Below are positions 1-6,465 of a DNA stretch of 14,586 nucleotides, one piece after another. The notes under the pieces were generated by a model. That model saw only the letters and a list, made by a program, of their open reading frames with translations, was not told the DNA's origin and ran no database searches. A program made the translations under genes and the position numbers. This stretch comes from Streptomyces iakyrus (GTDB taxonomy: Bacteria; Actinomycetota; Actinomycetes; Streptomycetales; Streptomycetaceae): positions 1 to 14,586 of the forward strand of contig NZ_JNXI01000048.1 in the NCBI RefSeq assembly GCF_000717055.1, written 5' to 3'. Positions within the stretch are counted from its first letter, which is position 1, and every line of letters begins with the position of its first letter.

Positions 1-54
1 AGCCAGCAACTTGCGCGAACCAGCGGGAGCCCCCGCGGTGAGGGTGGCGGCCAT
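1..54 (-). CDS. Start of a probable ABC transporter permease gene (partial, runs off the window)
   Basis: An ATG at 54 on the minus strand opens an 18-codon reading frame to the window edge, beginning MAATLTAGAPAGSRKLLA. It starts three bases after the stop codon of the ATP-binding gene remnant (stop 58-60), with a G-rich stretch (GGCGGGG) before it as a possible ribosome binding site. Polyamine-type ABC importer operons usually place permease genes immediately after the ATPase, so a permease is the expected product. No membrane segment is visible yet in this short N-terminus. The call rests on position and order, not on the residues themselves. Whether this gene is intact cannot be judged here. 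Confidence 0.5.
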   Translation of the reverse strand, partial: MAATLTAGAPAGSRKLLA

Positions 55-57
55 GAC

Positions 58-669
58 TCACCCCGCCTGTTCGTCGGCGAAGAGGTTGACGTCCTCGGGA
101 TCCGCGCAGATGCCGACCCGCTCACCGGCGACCGGTCCGCGGCCGGCGGGGACCTCCAGGCGCAGCAGCGGCCCGTCACCACCGTCGATCCGCACACCCG
201 CGCGCACGAGGGTGCCGACGTAGGTGGCGGTCTCGACGGTTCCGGTACAGAACCCGTCGTCGGCGGCACAGGCCCGCAGCCGGCCCGGCTGCACAGCGAC
301 CTTCACCTCGGTACCCGTGGCGAGGTCGTGACGGCGGGCCTTGAGCAGGCCGCCACTGTTGTCGAGGCGGACCAGGGTGTGGGCGTCGGTGTGCTGCTCG
401 ATACGTCCGGGCAGGAAGTTCGCCGCGCCGAGGAAGTCCGCGACGAACGGCGTCTTCGGCCGCTCGAACAGCTCACGGGGGGTGTCGAACTGCTCGATCA
501 GACCGTTGCGCATCACCGCGATACGGTCCGACATCACCAGCTGCGGGGCCAGCCTCGTCACATCCCGGTCTCCGACGGTGATGGTGCCGGAGTCGGGTTC
601 ACAGAACCCGGCGATCATCATCAGCGTCGTGGTCTTGCCCGACCCGGAGGAGCCGAGGAAGGTGACGAA
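58..669 (-). pseudogene. ABC transporter ATP-binding protein remnant, polyamine type (PotA-like), start and centre missing
   Basis: This is the energising subunit of a spermidine/putrescine-type importer, now broken. Reading from about 669, the frame gives FVTFLG then the Walker A motif GSSGSGKTTT (654-625), then MMIAGFCEPDSG and a DVTRLAP element. The frame then jumps to VMSDRIAVMRNGLIEQ, which normally follows the H-loop. The Q-loop, the LSGGQ signature, Walker B and the H-loop histidine are therefore missing, roughly 110-120 residues, with the frame kept. The C-terminal part, including a TOBE-like domain and the tail EDVNLFADEQAG, is intact. No start codon with a ribosome binding site lies just before Walker A, because that sequence is joined directly to the truncated solute-binding gene. 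The first in-frame Met (621) lies inside the Walker A helix. A protein without signature and Walker B could not hydrolyse ATP. Confidence 0.8.
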
Positions 670-1244
670 CCATAGCCCGAGAACTGGCGGCGCATACCGT
701 TGAGCTGCCTGGTGACCGGGACGCCCTGCTTCTCCAGGTCGGCGAGGCGGCCGTCCCAGACGGTCGACATCGTGACCTCCTGGCGGCTGAGCAGCACGCC
801 GGGCAGCGGGCCGCTGTCCCAGAACTTCTTGATGTCACCCCGCAGCCGGGTCAGCACCTTGAAGGCGCGGTCCACATCCAGCGGATACAGCTTGTCCATC
901 GGGACACCGTCGGCCAGCAGCGCGAACTCCAGCTCCGGCAGGTCACCGTCCGGGTTGCACATGGAACGGCCGCCCTTGAACACCTTGGTGTCCCAGAAGT
1001 CGGCCCACGACTCCGGCTTCTTTCCCCCGAACGCATCCGTGCGGTACCCGATGCACTGGCCGTAGAAGGCGTGGCCGATCGCATGGTCGGTGATCTGGGC
1101 ATCGGGGATCTTCGCGCTCTTCACGCTCTTGATCCGGTCGAGGTCCAGCTTCTCCAGCGCGTCCTGCTGGACGTACTTGGTGTGCGACATCATCGAGTTG
1201 TTGATCAGGTCGCACTGCGTACGGCCGATCTGGGAATCACTCAT
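621..1244 (-). pseudogene. Extracellular solute-binding protein remnant, polyamine family (PotD-like), truncated at both ends
   Basis: The frame encodes 207 residues from ATG 1244, which has a good ribosome binding site (GAGGAG, seven bases upstream). Central blocks are typical of PotD-like binding proteins: CDLINNSMMSHTKYVQQDAL, then YGQCIGYRTDAF, PESWADFWD, and a late EVTMSTVWDGR segment. The family is usually about 350 residues with a lipoprotein or Sec signal peptide. Here there is no signal peptide and the first lobe is missing: the residues after Met correspond to roughly position 80 of a normal protein. At the 3' end homology stops around GVPVTRQLNG (near 700-720), after which the frame runs out of phase through Walker A sequence of the ATPase remnant and stops at 621. 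The product could not be exported and would lack part of both lobes. The exact breakpoints need alignment to an intact homologue. Confidence 0.75.
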
Positions 1245-1797
1245 GACAATTCTCCTCATACAGGATGCATGGGACCAGCTGTGCGGGGCTTTACCTCGCA
1301 GGTGCGGAGGGGGTGATGCGGGGCGAGCAACACGGGCGGAAGCATGTGCCGTTCGTGTTGCGGTCGCCGCTTTGGGTGCGGATCGCAGTGGATCGAAGTC
1401 CCCGACGACCTCGTGTCGGGGCGACGCCGTCTGGAAGGCCGGGCGAGTGGCGGTAAGGAGCCGGAGGCACGCAGGCCGTGACCGGCAGGGTGGCGGCGGT
1501 CTCCCCGCAGCCCGCGGCATGAAGGCCATGGTGAGGGTGCGGGCTAGCGTTCGGGGGACGTGCCGAACGGTCCGCCCGGCCCAGGCGACGTTGCTCAGCG
1601 GACGGCTTCGTGAGAGGTGGCCGGCCCGGGCGCATGGTGGGTGGCGCGCTTCGAGTGCGGCGACTGCGGCGACTGCGGCCTGCGTTCGACTCGTGGTCGA
1701 TCGGCCATGCCGCGTTCAGCGGTCGCGCGGGGCAGTCGGCGCGACGGAAGAGCAGGTCGTTCGGCCCATCGCTGGTGGTGATGCCCGGCAGGGTCGT
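1245..1797. other. Gene-free stretch between the dehydrogenase and the binding-protein remnant
   Basis: About 550 bases lie between the SDR stop and the start of the solute-binding remnant. Several open frames cross it, but their translations are Arg/Pro/Ala-rich with no recognisable motif, so I see no gene. It holds a hairpin-capable repeat CCCCGAC-N8-GTCGGGG (1400-1421), which could end minus-strand transcription from the SDR side. It also holds a short tandem repeat of GCGACTGCG (about 1660-1677). The ribosome binding site GAGGAG for the remnant is at its left edge. I found no convincing -35/-10 pair. Confidence 0.5.
1400..1421. terminator. Possible hairpin, 7-bp stem
   Basis: CCCCGAC (1400-1406) and GTCGGGG (1415-1421) are perfect inverted repeats with an 8-base loop. 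It lies about 380 bases beyond the SDR stop on the minus strand and upstream of the solute-binding remnant. There is no T-tract, so termination activity is uncertain. Confidence 0.3.
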
Positions 1798-2532
1798 TCA
1801 GGAAGCGGTGTACCCGCCGTCGACGGTCAGGACCGATCCGGTCACGTACGACGACTCGGAGGAGGCGAAGAAGAGCACCGCGTCGGCGACCTCTTCGGGG
1901 GTGGCGAGGCGTTGGAGCGGGATCGTGCTCTCGCGCTGGCGGCGGTAGGCCTCGGGGTCGGGCCTGCGCTGGAACGCCGCTTCGATGACCGGAGTGACGG
2001 TCAGACCCGGAGCGACGACGTTGACGCGGATGTTGCGCGGGGCCCATTCGATCGCCGCGCCCTTGGCGAGCATGATGAGGCCGCCCTTGGCGGCGGAATA
2101 CAGGACCTGTCCGGCCATGCCCACCATGCCCAGCCGGGAACTGACGCAGACGAACGATCCCCCTGTCTCGGGCATCAGCGGCGCGAAGTGCTTCATCACC
2201 AGGAACGCGCTGAGCAGGTTGCTCTCCAGCACGCGCTTCGCGTCCTCACAGGCCATCTCGGTCAGCGGACTGACCGCCTGAAGGCCGTGGTTGAGGACGA
2301 CGACGTCGACGGTGCCGAAGGACTCCGCGGCCTGCTTGGCCAGGCGCTCGACGAACGCCTCGTCGTTGAGGTCTCCGGGGACGTACAGGTCGTCGGGCTG
2401 GGCGCTGTCGAGTCGCTCCCTGCGGCCGGTGAGCAGCAGTCGCGCGCCCTCGCGGCGGAAGTGGGAACTCACGGCTTCCCCGATGCCACTGCTGGCACCG
2501 GTCACCAAGGCCGTGACGTTGTTGAGTCTCAT
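1798..2532 (-). CDS. Short-chain dehydrogenase/reductase (classical SDR)
   Basis: A classical NAD(P)-dependent SDR oxidoreductase, 244 residues from the chosen start. Numbering from that ATG: cofactor-binding TGASSGIG at 11-18, NHG in place of the usual NNAG at 81-83, catalytic Asn105 in the ESN element, a Ser pair at 131-132, and YSAAK giving Tyr145 and Lys149. The PGL loop (175-177) and C-terminal TVDGG are also typical. The start is ATG 2532, because AAAGGAG (2541-2547) sits eight bases upstream. An in-frame GTG at 2539-2541 overlaps that binding site and is unlikely to be used. It follows the aldolase-like gene by 72 bases on the same strand, so it is probably cotranscribed. It probably oxidises a hydroxyl or reduces a carbonyl on an intermediate of the cluster. 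The substrate is not readable. Confidence 0.9.
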   Translation of the reverse strand: MRLNNVTALVTGASSGIGEAVSSHFRREGARLLLTGRRERLDSAQPDDLYVPGDLNDEAFVERLAKQAAESFGTVDVVVLNHGLQAVSPLTEMACEDAKRVLESNLLSAFLVMKHFAPLMPETGGSFVCVSSRLGMVGMAGQVLYSAAKGGLIMLAKGAAIEWAPRNIRVNVVAPGLTVTPVIEAAFQRRPDPEAYRRQRESTIPLQRLATPEEVADAVLFFASSESSYVTGSVLTVDGGYTAS

Positions 2533-2604
2533 GTCGGGCACTCCTTTGCGGGGGAGGTCGGCCGGGTCGCGGGCTCGGGTACGAGGGCCCCTCCCCGGCG
2601 CCGG

Positions 2605-3711
2605 TCAGTTGAGGAATCCGCGGGCGTCGACCGGCCACCGCTCCAGCGACGTGCCCGTGCTGTCGGTGACGATCAGTTCCTCGAAACCGAGGACGACCGG
2701 GCACACGTGGTTCGGCACCACGGGGACGACGCTGCCGACGCCGGGGCGGAACTCGCCGTCCGGCAGCGGGAGGAACCCGTGGTACTCGTTGACCTTGGAC
2801 AGGACCGCCTTCGTGCCGGCGATGCCGCCGTAGCCGATCTCGGGGCTGCCTTCTTTGCTGAGGGCCTTGTTGCCCACATCGACGATGACCTGGTCGGGGA
2901 CCCAGTCACTGACCACGGTCCCGGCGACGAACAGCGCGATCTGGTCCTCCGTGCAGGCACCCAGCCGGGCGTTGTTCAGATCGCCGAAGACGTACTCGCC
3001 GGGACGGATCTCGGTGATCACGCTGCTGGTGGCGAACTCGAGGGTCGGAGTGGAGCCGGCGCTGACCACCTCTGCTGTGACACCGACGCCTTCGAGGCCG
3101 CGTACCGCGGTGGTGAGAGCGGCTTCCTGGTCCTGCGCGGCGTTCCGGCGAGCGTCCCGGTCGACGCAGCCGTGACCGGGATAGGTGAAGACGCCCGCCG
3201 GCACCAGACCGCGCTTGCGGGCGGCGAGCGCGAGATCGCCCGCGACCTCGGGCGGCGCCCCGGAACGACGCGCGCCGCAGTCGATCTCGATCACGACCTG
3301 TAGGCGGTCCGGTTCGTCTCCCATCGCGTCGGCGAGGGCATCGATCGCCGCGACGTTGTCGACGCCGACCCGCAGTCGGGCCGACTCGGCGAGCCGGCGG
3401 ATCCGGGGCTTCTTCGATCCCGCGGCCCAGATCGGGTAGGCGAGGAAGATGTCGTCGAACCCGGCAGCGGCGAAGACCTCGGCCTCACCGACGTTTCCCG
3501 CGGTGATCCCGACCGCGCCGGCCTCGGTCTGGCGGCGCCCGATCTCCACGCACTTGTGCGTCTTGACGTGCGGCCTGACGTTGAGGTTGCGCTGGTCGGC
3601 GAAGCTCTGTATGCGGTCGATGTTGCCCTGCATGACGTCGACCAGGACGATCGGCGCGGGGGTGTCGATCCGCTCGACCAGAGCGTCGAGTGCCTGTTGC
3701 AGCCGGTTCAC
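2605..3711 (-). CDS. PLP-dependent D-threonine aldolase / D-serine dehydratase-like enzyme (DSD1 family)
   Basis: A 368-residue fold-type III PLP enzyme, the usual length for this family. The N-terminal alanine-racemase-like barrel has RPHVKTHK, with Lys50 as the expected PLP-binding lysine. It also has YPGHG (177-181), the phosphate-binding SAGSTPT (217-223) and RPGEY (236-240). The C-terminal beta domain has PNHVCP, placing His335 and Cys337 as the expected divalent-metal ligands. Family members cleave D-3-hydroxy amino acids to glycine plus an aldehyde, dehydrate D-serine, or act on 3-hydroxyaspartate. These activities cannot be told apart here. The start is GTG 3711, preceded by AAGGAGG five bases upstream, an excellent site. 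It lies 120 bases after the RidA-like gene and 72 before the SDR, all on the minus strand. The aldehyde or keto product might feed the SDR. Confidence 0.88.
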   Translation of the reverse strand: MNRLQQALDALVERIDTPAPIVLVDVMQGNIDRIQSFADQRNLNVRPHVKTHKCVEIGRRQTEAGAVGITAGNVGEAEVFAAAGFDDIFLAYPIWAAGSKKPRIRRLAESARLRVGVDNVAAIDALADAMGDEPDRLQVVIEIDCGARRSGAPPEVAGDLALAARKRGLVPAGVFTYPGHGCVDRDARRNAAQDQEAALTTAVRGLEGVGVTAEVVSAGSTPTLEFATSSVITEIRPGEYVFGDLNNARLGACTEDQIALFVAGTVVSDWVPDQVIVDVGNKALSKEGSPEIGYGGIAGTKAVLSKVNEYHGFLPLPDGEFRPGVGSVVPVVPNHVCPVVLGFEELIVTDSTGTSLERWPVDARGFLN

Positions 3712-3788
3712 GCTGCCCTCCTTGTGATTCTGCCTGGGAATGATCGGGGGCGCGGTTGCCGGCTCCCCTCTGCTGCCTAATGCGCGCG

Positions 3789-3805
3789 GCCCGCGGAGCG
3801 CGGGC
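3789..3805. other. Intercistronic hairpin between RidA-like gene and aldolase-like gene
   Basis: GCCCGCG (3789-3795) and CGCGGGC (3799-3805) form a perfect 7-bp stem with a GAG loop, all G/C. It begins 27 bases past the RidA-like stop on the minus strand and has no T-tract. It could attenuate readthrough or protect the upstream mRNA end. The aldolase-like gene has its own strong ribosome binding site. Confidence 0.45.
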
Positions 3806-3831
3806 TCGAGTACACCGCCGTCTTGGGCGCT

Positions 3832-4317
3832 CTACACCGCGGTGCAGACCATCTGGATCTCGACCGGGCTGTTGACCGGCAGCCCGGCGACGCCGATCGC
3901 GGTGCGGGCGTGCCGCCCGTTCTCACCCAGCACCTCGATGAGGAGCTCACTGGCCGCGTTGGCGACCTTCGACTGCTCACCGAAGTCCGGCGTACTGGCC
4001 ACGAAGACCAGCATTTGGACGATCCGGACCCGGTCCAGATCACCCACCGCCTGCACAGCGGCGGAAAGGCAGTTCAGCGCGGCATGACGCGCGAACTCAC
4101 GCGCCGTCTCCAGGTCGACGTCCCGGCCGACAATGCCCTGCCCCAGCAACCAGCCGTCCTGGTAAGGCAGTTGGCCCGAGATGTAGATGCTGGAGTCCAC
4201 ACTCCGGTGGTGCACGTAGTACGGGTTGTCACGGAGCTCCGGAAGGACCAGCCCCAGAGCCTGGAGCCGGTCGGAAGCCGAGCCGGTGTTCGCTGCCGAC
4301 GTCATGGACTGGCTCAT
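3832..4317 (-). CDS. RidA-like (YjgF/YER057c/UK114) protein, copy 1
   Basis: A 161-residue member of the YjgF/YER057c/UK114 superfamily, whose classical RidA members hydrolyse reactive enamine/imine intermediates from PLP or flavin enzymes in the cytosol. It aligns without gaps to the second copy at 7197-7682, with 124 of 161 positions identical (77%), and residues 91-148 are almost invariant. The block GRHARTAIGVAGLP holds Arg138, matching the substrate-binding arginine position of active RidA proteins. It is longer than E. coli RidA (128 aa) and belongs to the longer-type subgroup. The start is ATG 4317, with GGAGG seven bases upstream. A start ten codons further up would remove that fit. 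Its ATG overlaps the stop of a leader ORF (ATGA). It is the first full gene of the unit that continues with the aldolase-like and SDR genes. Confidence 0.9.
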   Translation of the reverse strand: MSQSMTSAANTGSASDRLQALGLVLPELRDNPYYVHHRSVDSSIYISGQLPYQDGWLLGQGIVGRDVDLETAREFARHAALNCLSAAVQAVGDLDRVRIVQMLVFVASTPDFGEQSKVANAASELLIEVLGENGRHARTAIGVAGLPVNSPVEIQMVCTAV

Positions 4318-4403
4318 CGAGCCACCTCCGCGGACGGAGCAGGGCACTCACCCACGCGGTTGGCCACGGGAACCCGCTTCTCATGAATCTTGATCATCTG
4401 CAC
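4314..4403 (-). CDS. Short leader ORF (29 codons) coupled to the RidA-like gene
   Basis: A GTG at 4403 (or ATG at 4397) opens a 29-codon frame, preceded by GAGGAG (4410-4415) at six-base spacing. It begins VQMIKIHEKRVPVANRVGE and ends with TGA at 4314-4316, overlapping the ATG of the RidA-like gene (ATGA). A strong binding site, good spacing and a stop-start overlap suggest it is translated and couples translation into the RidA-like gene. It resembles no family I know. It may instead be the surviving N-terminus of a lost gene. A comparable mini-ORF sits before the second RidA-like copy. Confidence 0.5.
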   Translation of the reverse strand: MQMIKIHEKRVPVANRVGECPAPSAEVAR

Positions 4404-4474
4404 TCGGGTCTCCTCGCGAGTAACAGCGGCGACATAGCGCCGTATGGTGGCTTAAAACCGCCCCCTATTGTCGT

Positions 4475-4484
4475 TTGTCGACCA
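4475..4484. promoter_or_regulatory. Candidate GntR operator, site 1 (TTGTCGACCA)
   Basis: This palindromic ten-mer overlaps the -10 element of the minus-strand promoter of the RidA-like/aldolase unit. The same core with the same -10 overlap is found at the GntR gene's own promoter (6329-6338). A weaker copy, CTGTCGAGCA (4494-4503), lies 19 bases away in the spacer. Binding here would block RNA polymerase. Confidence 0.6.
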
Positions 4485-4510
4485 TATGGCTGCCTGTCGA
4501 GCAGTGTCAA
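4481..4510 (-). promoter_or_regulatory. Promoter of leader ORF / RidA-like / aldolase-like unit
   Basis: On the minus strand, TTGACA (4510-4505) is followed after 18 bases by TATGGT (4486-4481), matching the principal-sigma pattern TTGACN/TAnnnT. Transcription would start near 4474, leaving about 70 bases to the leader start and about 157 to the RidA-like ATG. Both operator-like sites lie inside it. Confidence 0.6.
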
Positions 4511-4860
4511 TACGAACTTCAACCATGAATGCGGCGCCGGAGTACCACGCGCGACCGGACCTGCCTCCGTCGGCGGCGACGATCGACGTCGCGATCCGAC
4601 GCAACGGCCACAGTTCGTGACGGAGCAACTCACCGGCAGGCAGCGGAAGTTGATTGCACCGTTCCGGCCAGTCGCAATCTCGTCGATCGCGCAGCCATGG
4701 AGCCCTCCGGGTTCAAGCAGCGCGCCCCGCCCGCGCTCCAGTCGACACCCTGGACACCCTGGACACCTGGCGGCCGGTCCACGCTTGTCATGCCCCTACG
4801 ACAACCGGTCACCCACGGTCGCGCCTCCAGCAGGGCGCACCGGCCATGGCCACGACTGAG

Positions 4861-4900
4861 GCCCGGACGCCGCTCCAGAGATCCGGGGTGGCGTCCGGGC
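4861..4900. terminator. Strong hairpin, likely terminator of the DUF2180-type gene
   Basis: GCCCGGACGCC (4861-4871) and GGCGTCCGGGC (4890-4900) are perfect 11-bp inverted repeats. Five more pairs, two of them G-U, extend the stem inward to a loop of about eight bases. It lies about 78 bases beyond the stop of the DUF2180-type gene on the minus strand. There is no T-tract, as in many actinomycete terminators. Confidence 0.6.
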
Positions 4901-4977
4901 AGACCGGGAAGGGTTGTTCGGACGGGCGGGACGCGTTCGGTGACCGATGATGCGATGCGATAAGCGCACCATCCGGG

Positions 4978-5187
4978 TCAGTGGGCCGTTTCGGCCGTGT
5001 CGCAGGTGTGGCACACCACCCTGCGCGCCGGGATACGGCCGTACGTAGCGCCCATGCCGAGCTGGCGGGTGACCTGTGCCTGACGTACGCGGGCGTGGTT
5101 CTCACAGGCGGCCAAGCCGCAGCGCGAGCACACACCGATGCCGGTGGTGTCGCTGCGCGCCTCCTGAAGGCAGTCGTAGCACCTCAT
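4978..5187 (-). CDS. Small Cys-rich zinc-ribbon-like protein (DUF2180-type)
   Basis: A 69-residue protein beginning MRCYDC, with CxxC pairs at Cys3/Cys6, Cys20/Cys23 and Cys59/Cys62 plus Cys28 and a nearby His31 (ACENH). This pattern suggests binding of one or two zinc ions. Small proteins starting MxCYDC with this layout are common in Streptomyces and are grouped as DUF2180, with no established function known to me. The start is ATG 5187, with GGAG six bases upstream. The longer frame upstream to 5271 has no binding site and noncoding-looking residues. It has its own promoter (5281-5309) and a hairpin downstream, so it is an independent gene lying inside the catabolic cluster. It may be unrelated to the neighbours. 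Confidence 0.75.
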   Translation of the reverse strand: MRCYDCLQEARSDTTGIGVCSRCGLAACENHARVRQAQVTRQLGMGATYGRIPARRVVCHTCDTAETAH

Positions 5188-5600
5188 GTTCAACTCCGAT
5201 TTCAGCGGGGGCCAGGTGTGGCGGCCGACCAGACACGAACAAACCCACCCAGGCCACGCACACCTACTCAAGGAGCTTGAAAAGTAGGGCTAAATTTAGA
5301 CATTGTCAATACTGAGACTCGTTCGCTGCCGTGTGGCCAGCGTGTGACATGGTGCGATGGCCTGACCTGACCACCAGTCAGCGTTCGTTGTACAGAGAGC
5401 CGGCGGCACGAGAATCGCCCGTTGAACGTCAGAACGCTGCGGACAGCGCCGCCGAGGAAGACGATCAAATCCGCTTGATGCCGCCGGTGCGCCAGGTCCT
5501 GGACGGCGCCCTTGCCTCGCCCGGACAAGGATGCGCCGCCACCCGCGCCCTCAGGGAAGAACGGGCCCGCCCGCGCGACCACCCGCAAGGAGGCAGGGCC
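5188..5600. other. Gene-free stretch between GntR gene and DUF2180-type gene
   Basis: I see no gene in these 413 bases: frames through it have no motifs. It contains the promoter of the DUF2180-type gene (5281-5309) and an 85-90 base 5' leader. A short inverted repeat CTGAC-N5-GTCAG (5367-5381) is also present and could be an operator for an unknown regulator. No clear terminator for the GntR gene was seen. Confidence 0.45.
5281..5309 (-). promoter_or_regulatory. Promoter of the DUF2180-type gene
   Basis: On the minus strand, TTGACA (5309-5304) and TACTTT (5286-5281) are separated by 17 bases, in an AT-rich patch that stands out from its surroundings. Transcription would start near 5274. This is the best match to a principal-sigma promoter in the window. 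Confidence 0.7.
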
Positions 5601-6254
5601 TCATGCTTGCCCTGGCGTGCGCTCCCCCGGGTCTCCTGCCTGAGCTCCCAGCCCCACGGGGAAGTGGGCCGCCAGCTCCTGACGGAACGCGTCGGTGTCG
5701 CCTTCCAGGGCAACCGCAGCCAACCGCTCGTGCTCGACGACCAGTTGATGCGGGTCGTCGCTGTAGGTGCGGTGATCGACGCTGAGGTGAAGGCGCAGCT
5801 TGGTCTCCCAGCCGTTCCAGAGACTCTGCAGGACGCCGTGCCCCGAGAGGTCGTAGAAGAGCCTGTGGAAGCGAAGGTGCGCGTCGATGCTGGCCGGGAT
5901 GTCGCCCTTCTCCATTGCCCGGCGGAGGTCCTCGACGGTTTGCAGCAACTGAGGCCGCTCAGGGCCACGCAGCGCTTCGGCCGAGAGCTCGGCGGCGTAG
6001 GGCTCGACACGCAGCCGGACCGAGTCGATCTCGGCGACCTCACGAGCGCTCACCTCTACGACGAACGCCCCGCGGTAGGGGATCTTGACGACGAGCCCTT
6101 CCTCCTCCAGCTTGGTCAGCGCCTCGCGCAGCGGGGACCGGCTGATGCCGAGATCCGCCGCGATGTGCGCCTCACGCAGCTGGCCACCGGGAGGTACGGT
6201 GCCGTCGAGGATGGCGGCACGCAGCGTGCGGTAGACGCCGTCCGGCGTCGTCAT
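5601..6254 (-). CDS. GntR-family transcriptional regulator with FCD ligand-binding domain
   Basis: A 217-residue regulator of the FadR/FCD subfamily. The N-terminal winged helix (about 6-65) has VYRTLRAAILDG, PPGGQLREAHIAADLGISR and SPLREALTKLEEEGLV, the standard GntR signature. The C-terminal helical FCD domain (about 75-200) has metal-site-type histidines: HLRFH (126-130), His175 in VEHERL and His197. FCD domains usually bind carboxylic acids such as organic or amino acids. The start is ATG 6254, with GGAG six bases upstream. GTG 6287, with GGAAGG upstream, is a real alternative adding 11 residues. It is divergent from the HAD-RidA-oxidoreductase unit. TKGTCGACMA-like palindromes occur in this intergenic region and at the RidA-like/aldolase promoter, so it probably represses both units and itself, with a pathway intermediate as inducer. 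Confidence 0.92.
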   Translation of the reverse strand: MTTPDGVYRTLRAAILDGTVPPGGQLREAHIAADLGISRSPLREALTKLEEEGLVVKIPYRGAFVVEVSAREVAEIDSVRLRVEPYAAELSAEALRGPERPQLLQTVEDLRRAMEKGDIPASIDAHLRFHRLFYDLSGHGVLQSLWNGWETKLRLHLSVDHRTYSDDPHQLVVEHERLAAVALEGDTDAFRQELAAHFPVGLGAQAGDPGERTPGQA

Positions 6255-6309
6255 CCGCTGCTCCTGCCACTCGAACTTGTGGTCCACCCCGTCGTCCTTC
6301 CCTCGATCC

Positions 6310-6338
6310 CTGTCGACCACTTGGTCGTTTGTCGACTA
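6310..6338. promoter_or_regulatory. Candidate GntR autoregulatory operators with -10 of the GntR gene
   Basis: Two palindromic ten-mers, CTGTCGACCA (6310-6319) and TTGTCGACTA (6329-6338), start 19 bases apart. The second overlaps a minus-strand -10 element TATAGT (6340-6335) with the same phase as at the RidA-like/aldolase promoter. No good -35 was seen. The first site lies just downstream of the expected transcription start. Confidence 0.6.
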
Positions 6339-6369
6339 TACCGATCACCCGCCAGGGAGCCTCCCTCTA

Positions 6370-6399
6370 TTGACAGCCCAGACACATCTGGTCGACAAT
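6370..6399 (+). promoter_or_regulatory. Possible promoter of the HAD-RidA-oxidoreductase unit
   Basis: TTGACA (6370-6375) is followed after 18 bases by GACAAT (6394-6399), a fair -10 that is buried in an operator-like site. The -35 is good and the -10 is weak, so confidence is moderate. Transcription would start near 6406, about 60 bases before the HAD start. Confidence 0.45.
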
Positions 6400-6421
6400 C
6401 GACGAGCAAGATGGTCGACAA
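6389..6421. promoter_or_regulatory. Candidate GntR operators at the HAD-RidA-oxidoreductase promoter
   Basis: Two identical copies of TGGTCGACAA (6389-6398 and 6412-6421) start 23 bases apart, each followed by TCGAC. They overlap the putative -10 and the start of the transcript. Confidence 0.6.
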
Positions 6422-6465
6422 TCGACCAACGCGCGGCTGCTCCCCTGAAACACCTGGAGGACCCA

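Larger units (their letters stand above)
4404..4977. other. Regulatory stretch upstream of the RidA-like/aldolase unit
   Basis: No convincing gene is present: overlapping frames are Arg/Ser/Pro-rich without motifs. It holds, in order: the leader ribosome binding site (4410-4415), a locally AT-rich promoter with two operator-like sites (4475-4510), a tandem repeat based on ACACCCTGG (about 4745-4770), and a strong hairpin (4861-4900) downstream of the DUF2180-type gene. Confidence 0.5.

Noticed and set aside
1090..3303. Very long plus-strand open frame (737 codons)
   Set aside because: It runs antisense through the SDR, the aldolase-like gene and the binding-protein remnant. High GC leaves antisense frames open. 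The translation has no domain and the minus-strand genes have clear motifs.
4700..4740. GGGTTCAAGC resembling a tRNA T-loop
   Set aside because: The flanking bases do not pair as a T-stem and no acceptor or anticodon arm is found around it.
4741..4770. Tandem ACACCCTGG repeat as a possible CRISPR or origin iteron
   Set aside because: There are only about three imperfect nine-base units without spacers or an associated gene. It looks like a minor slippage repeat.
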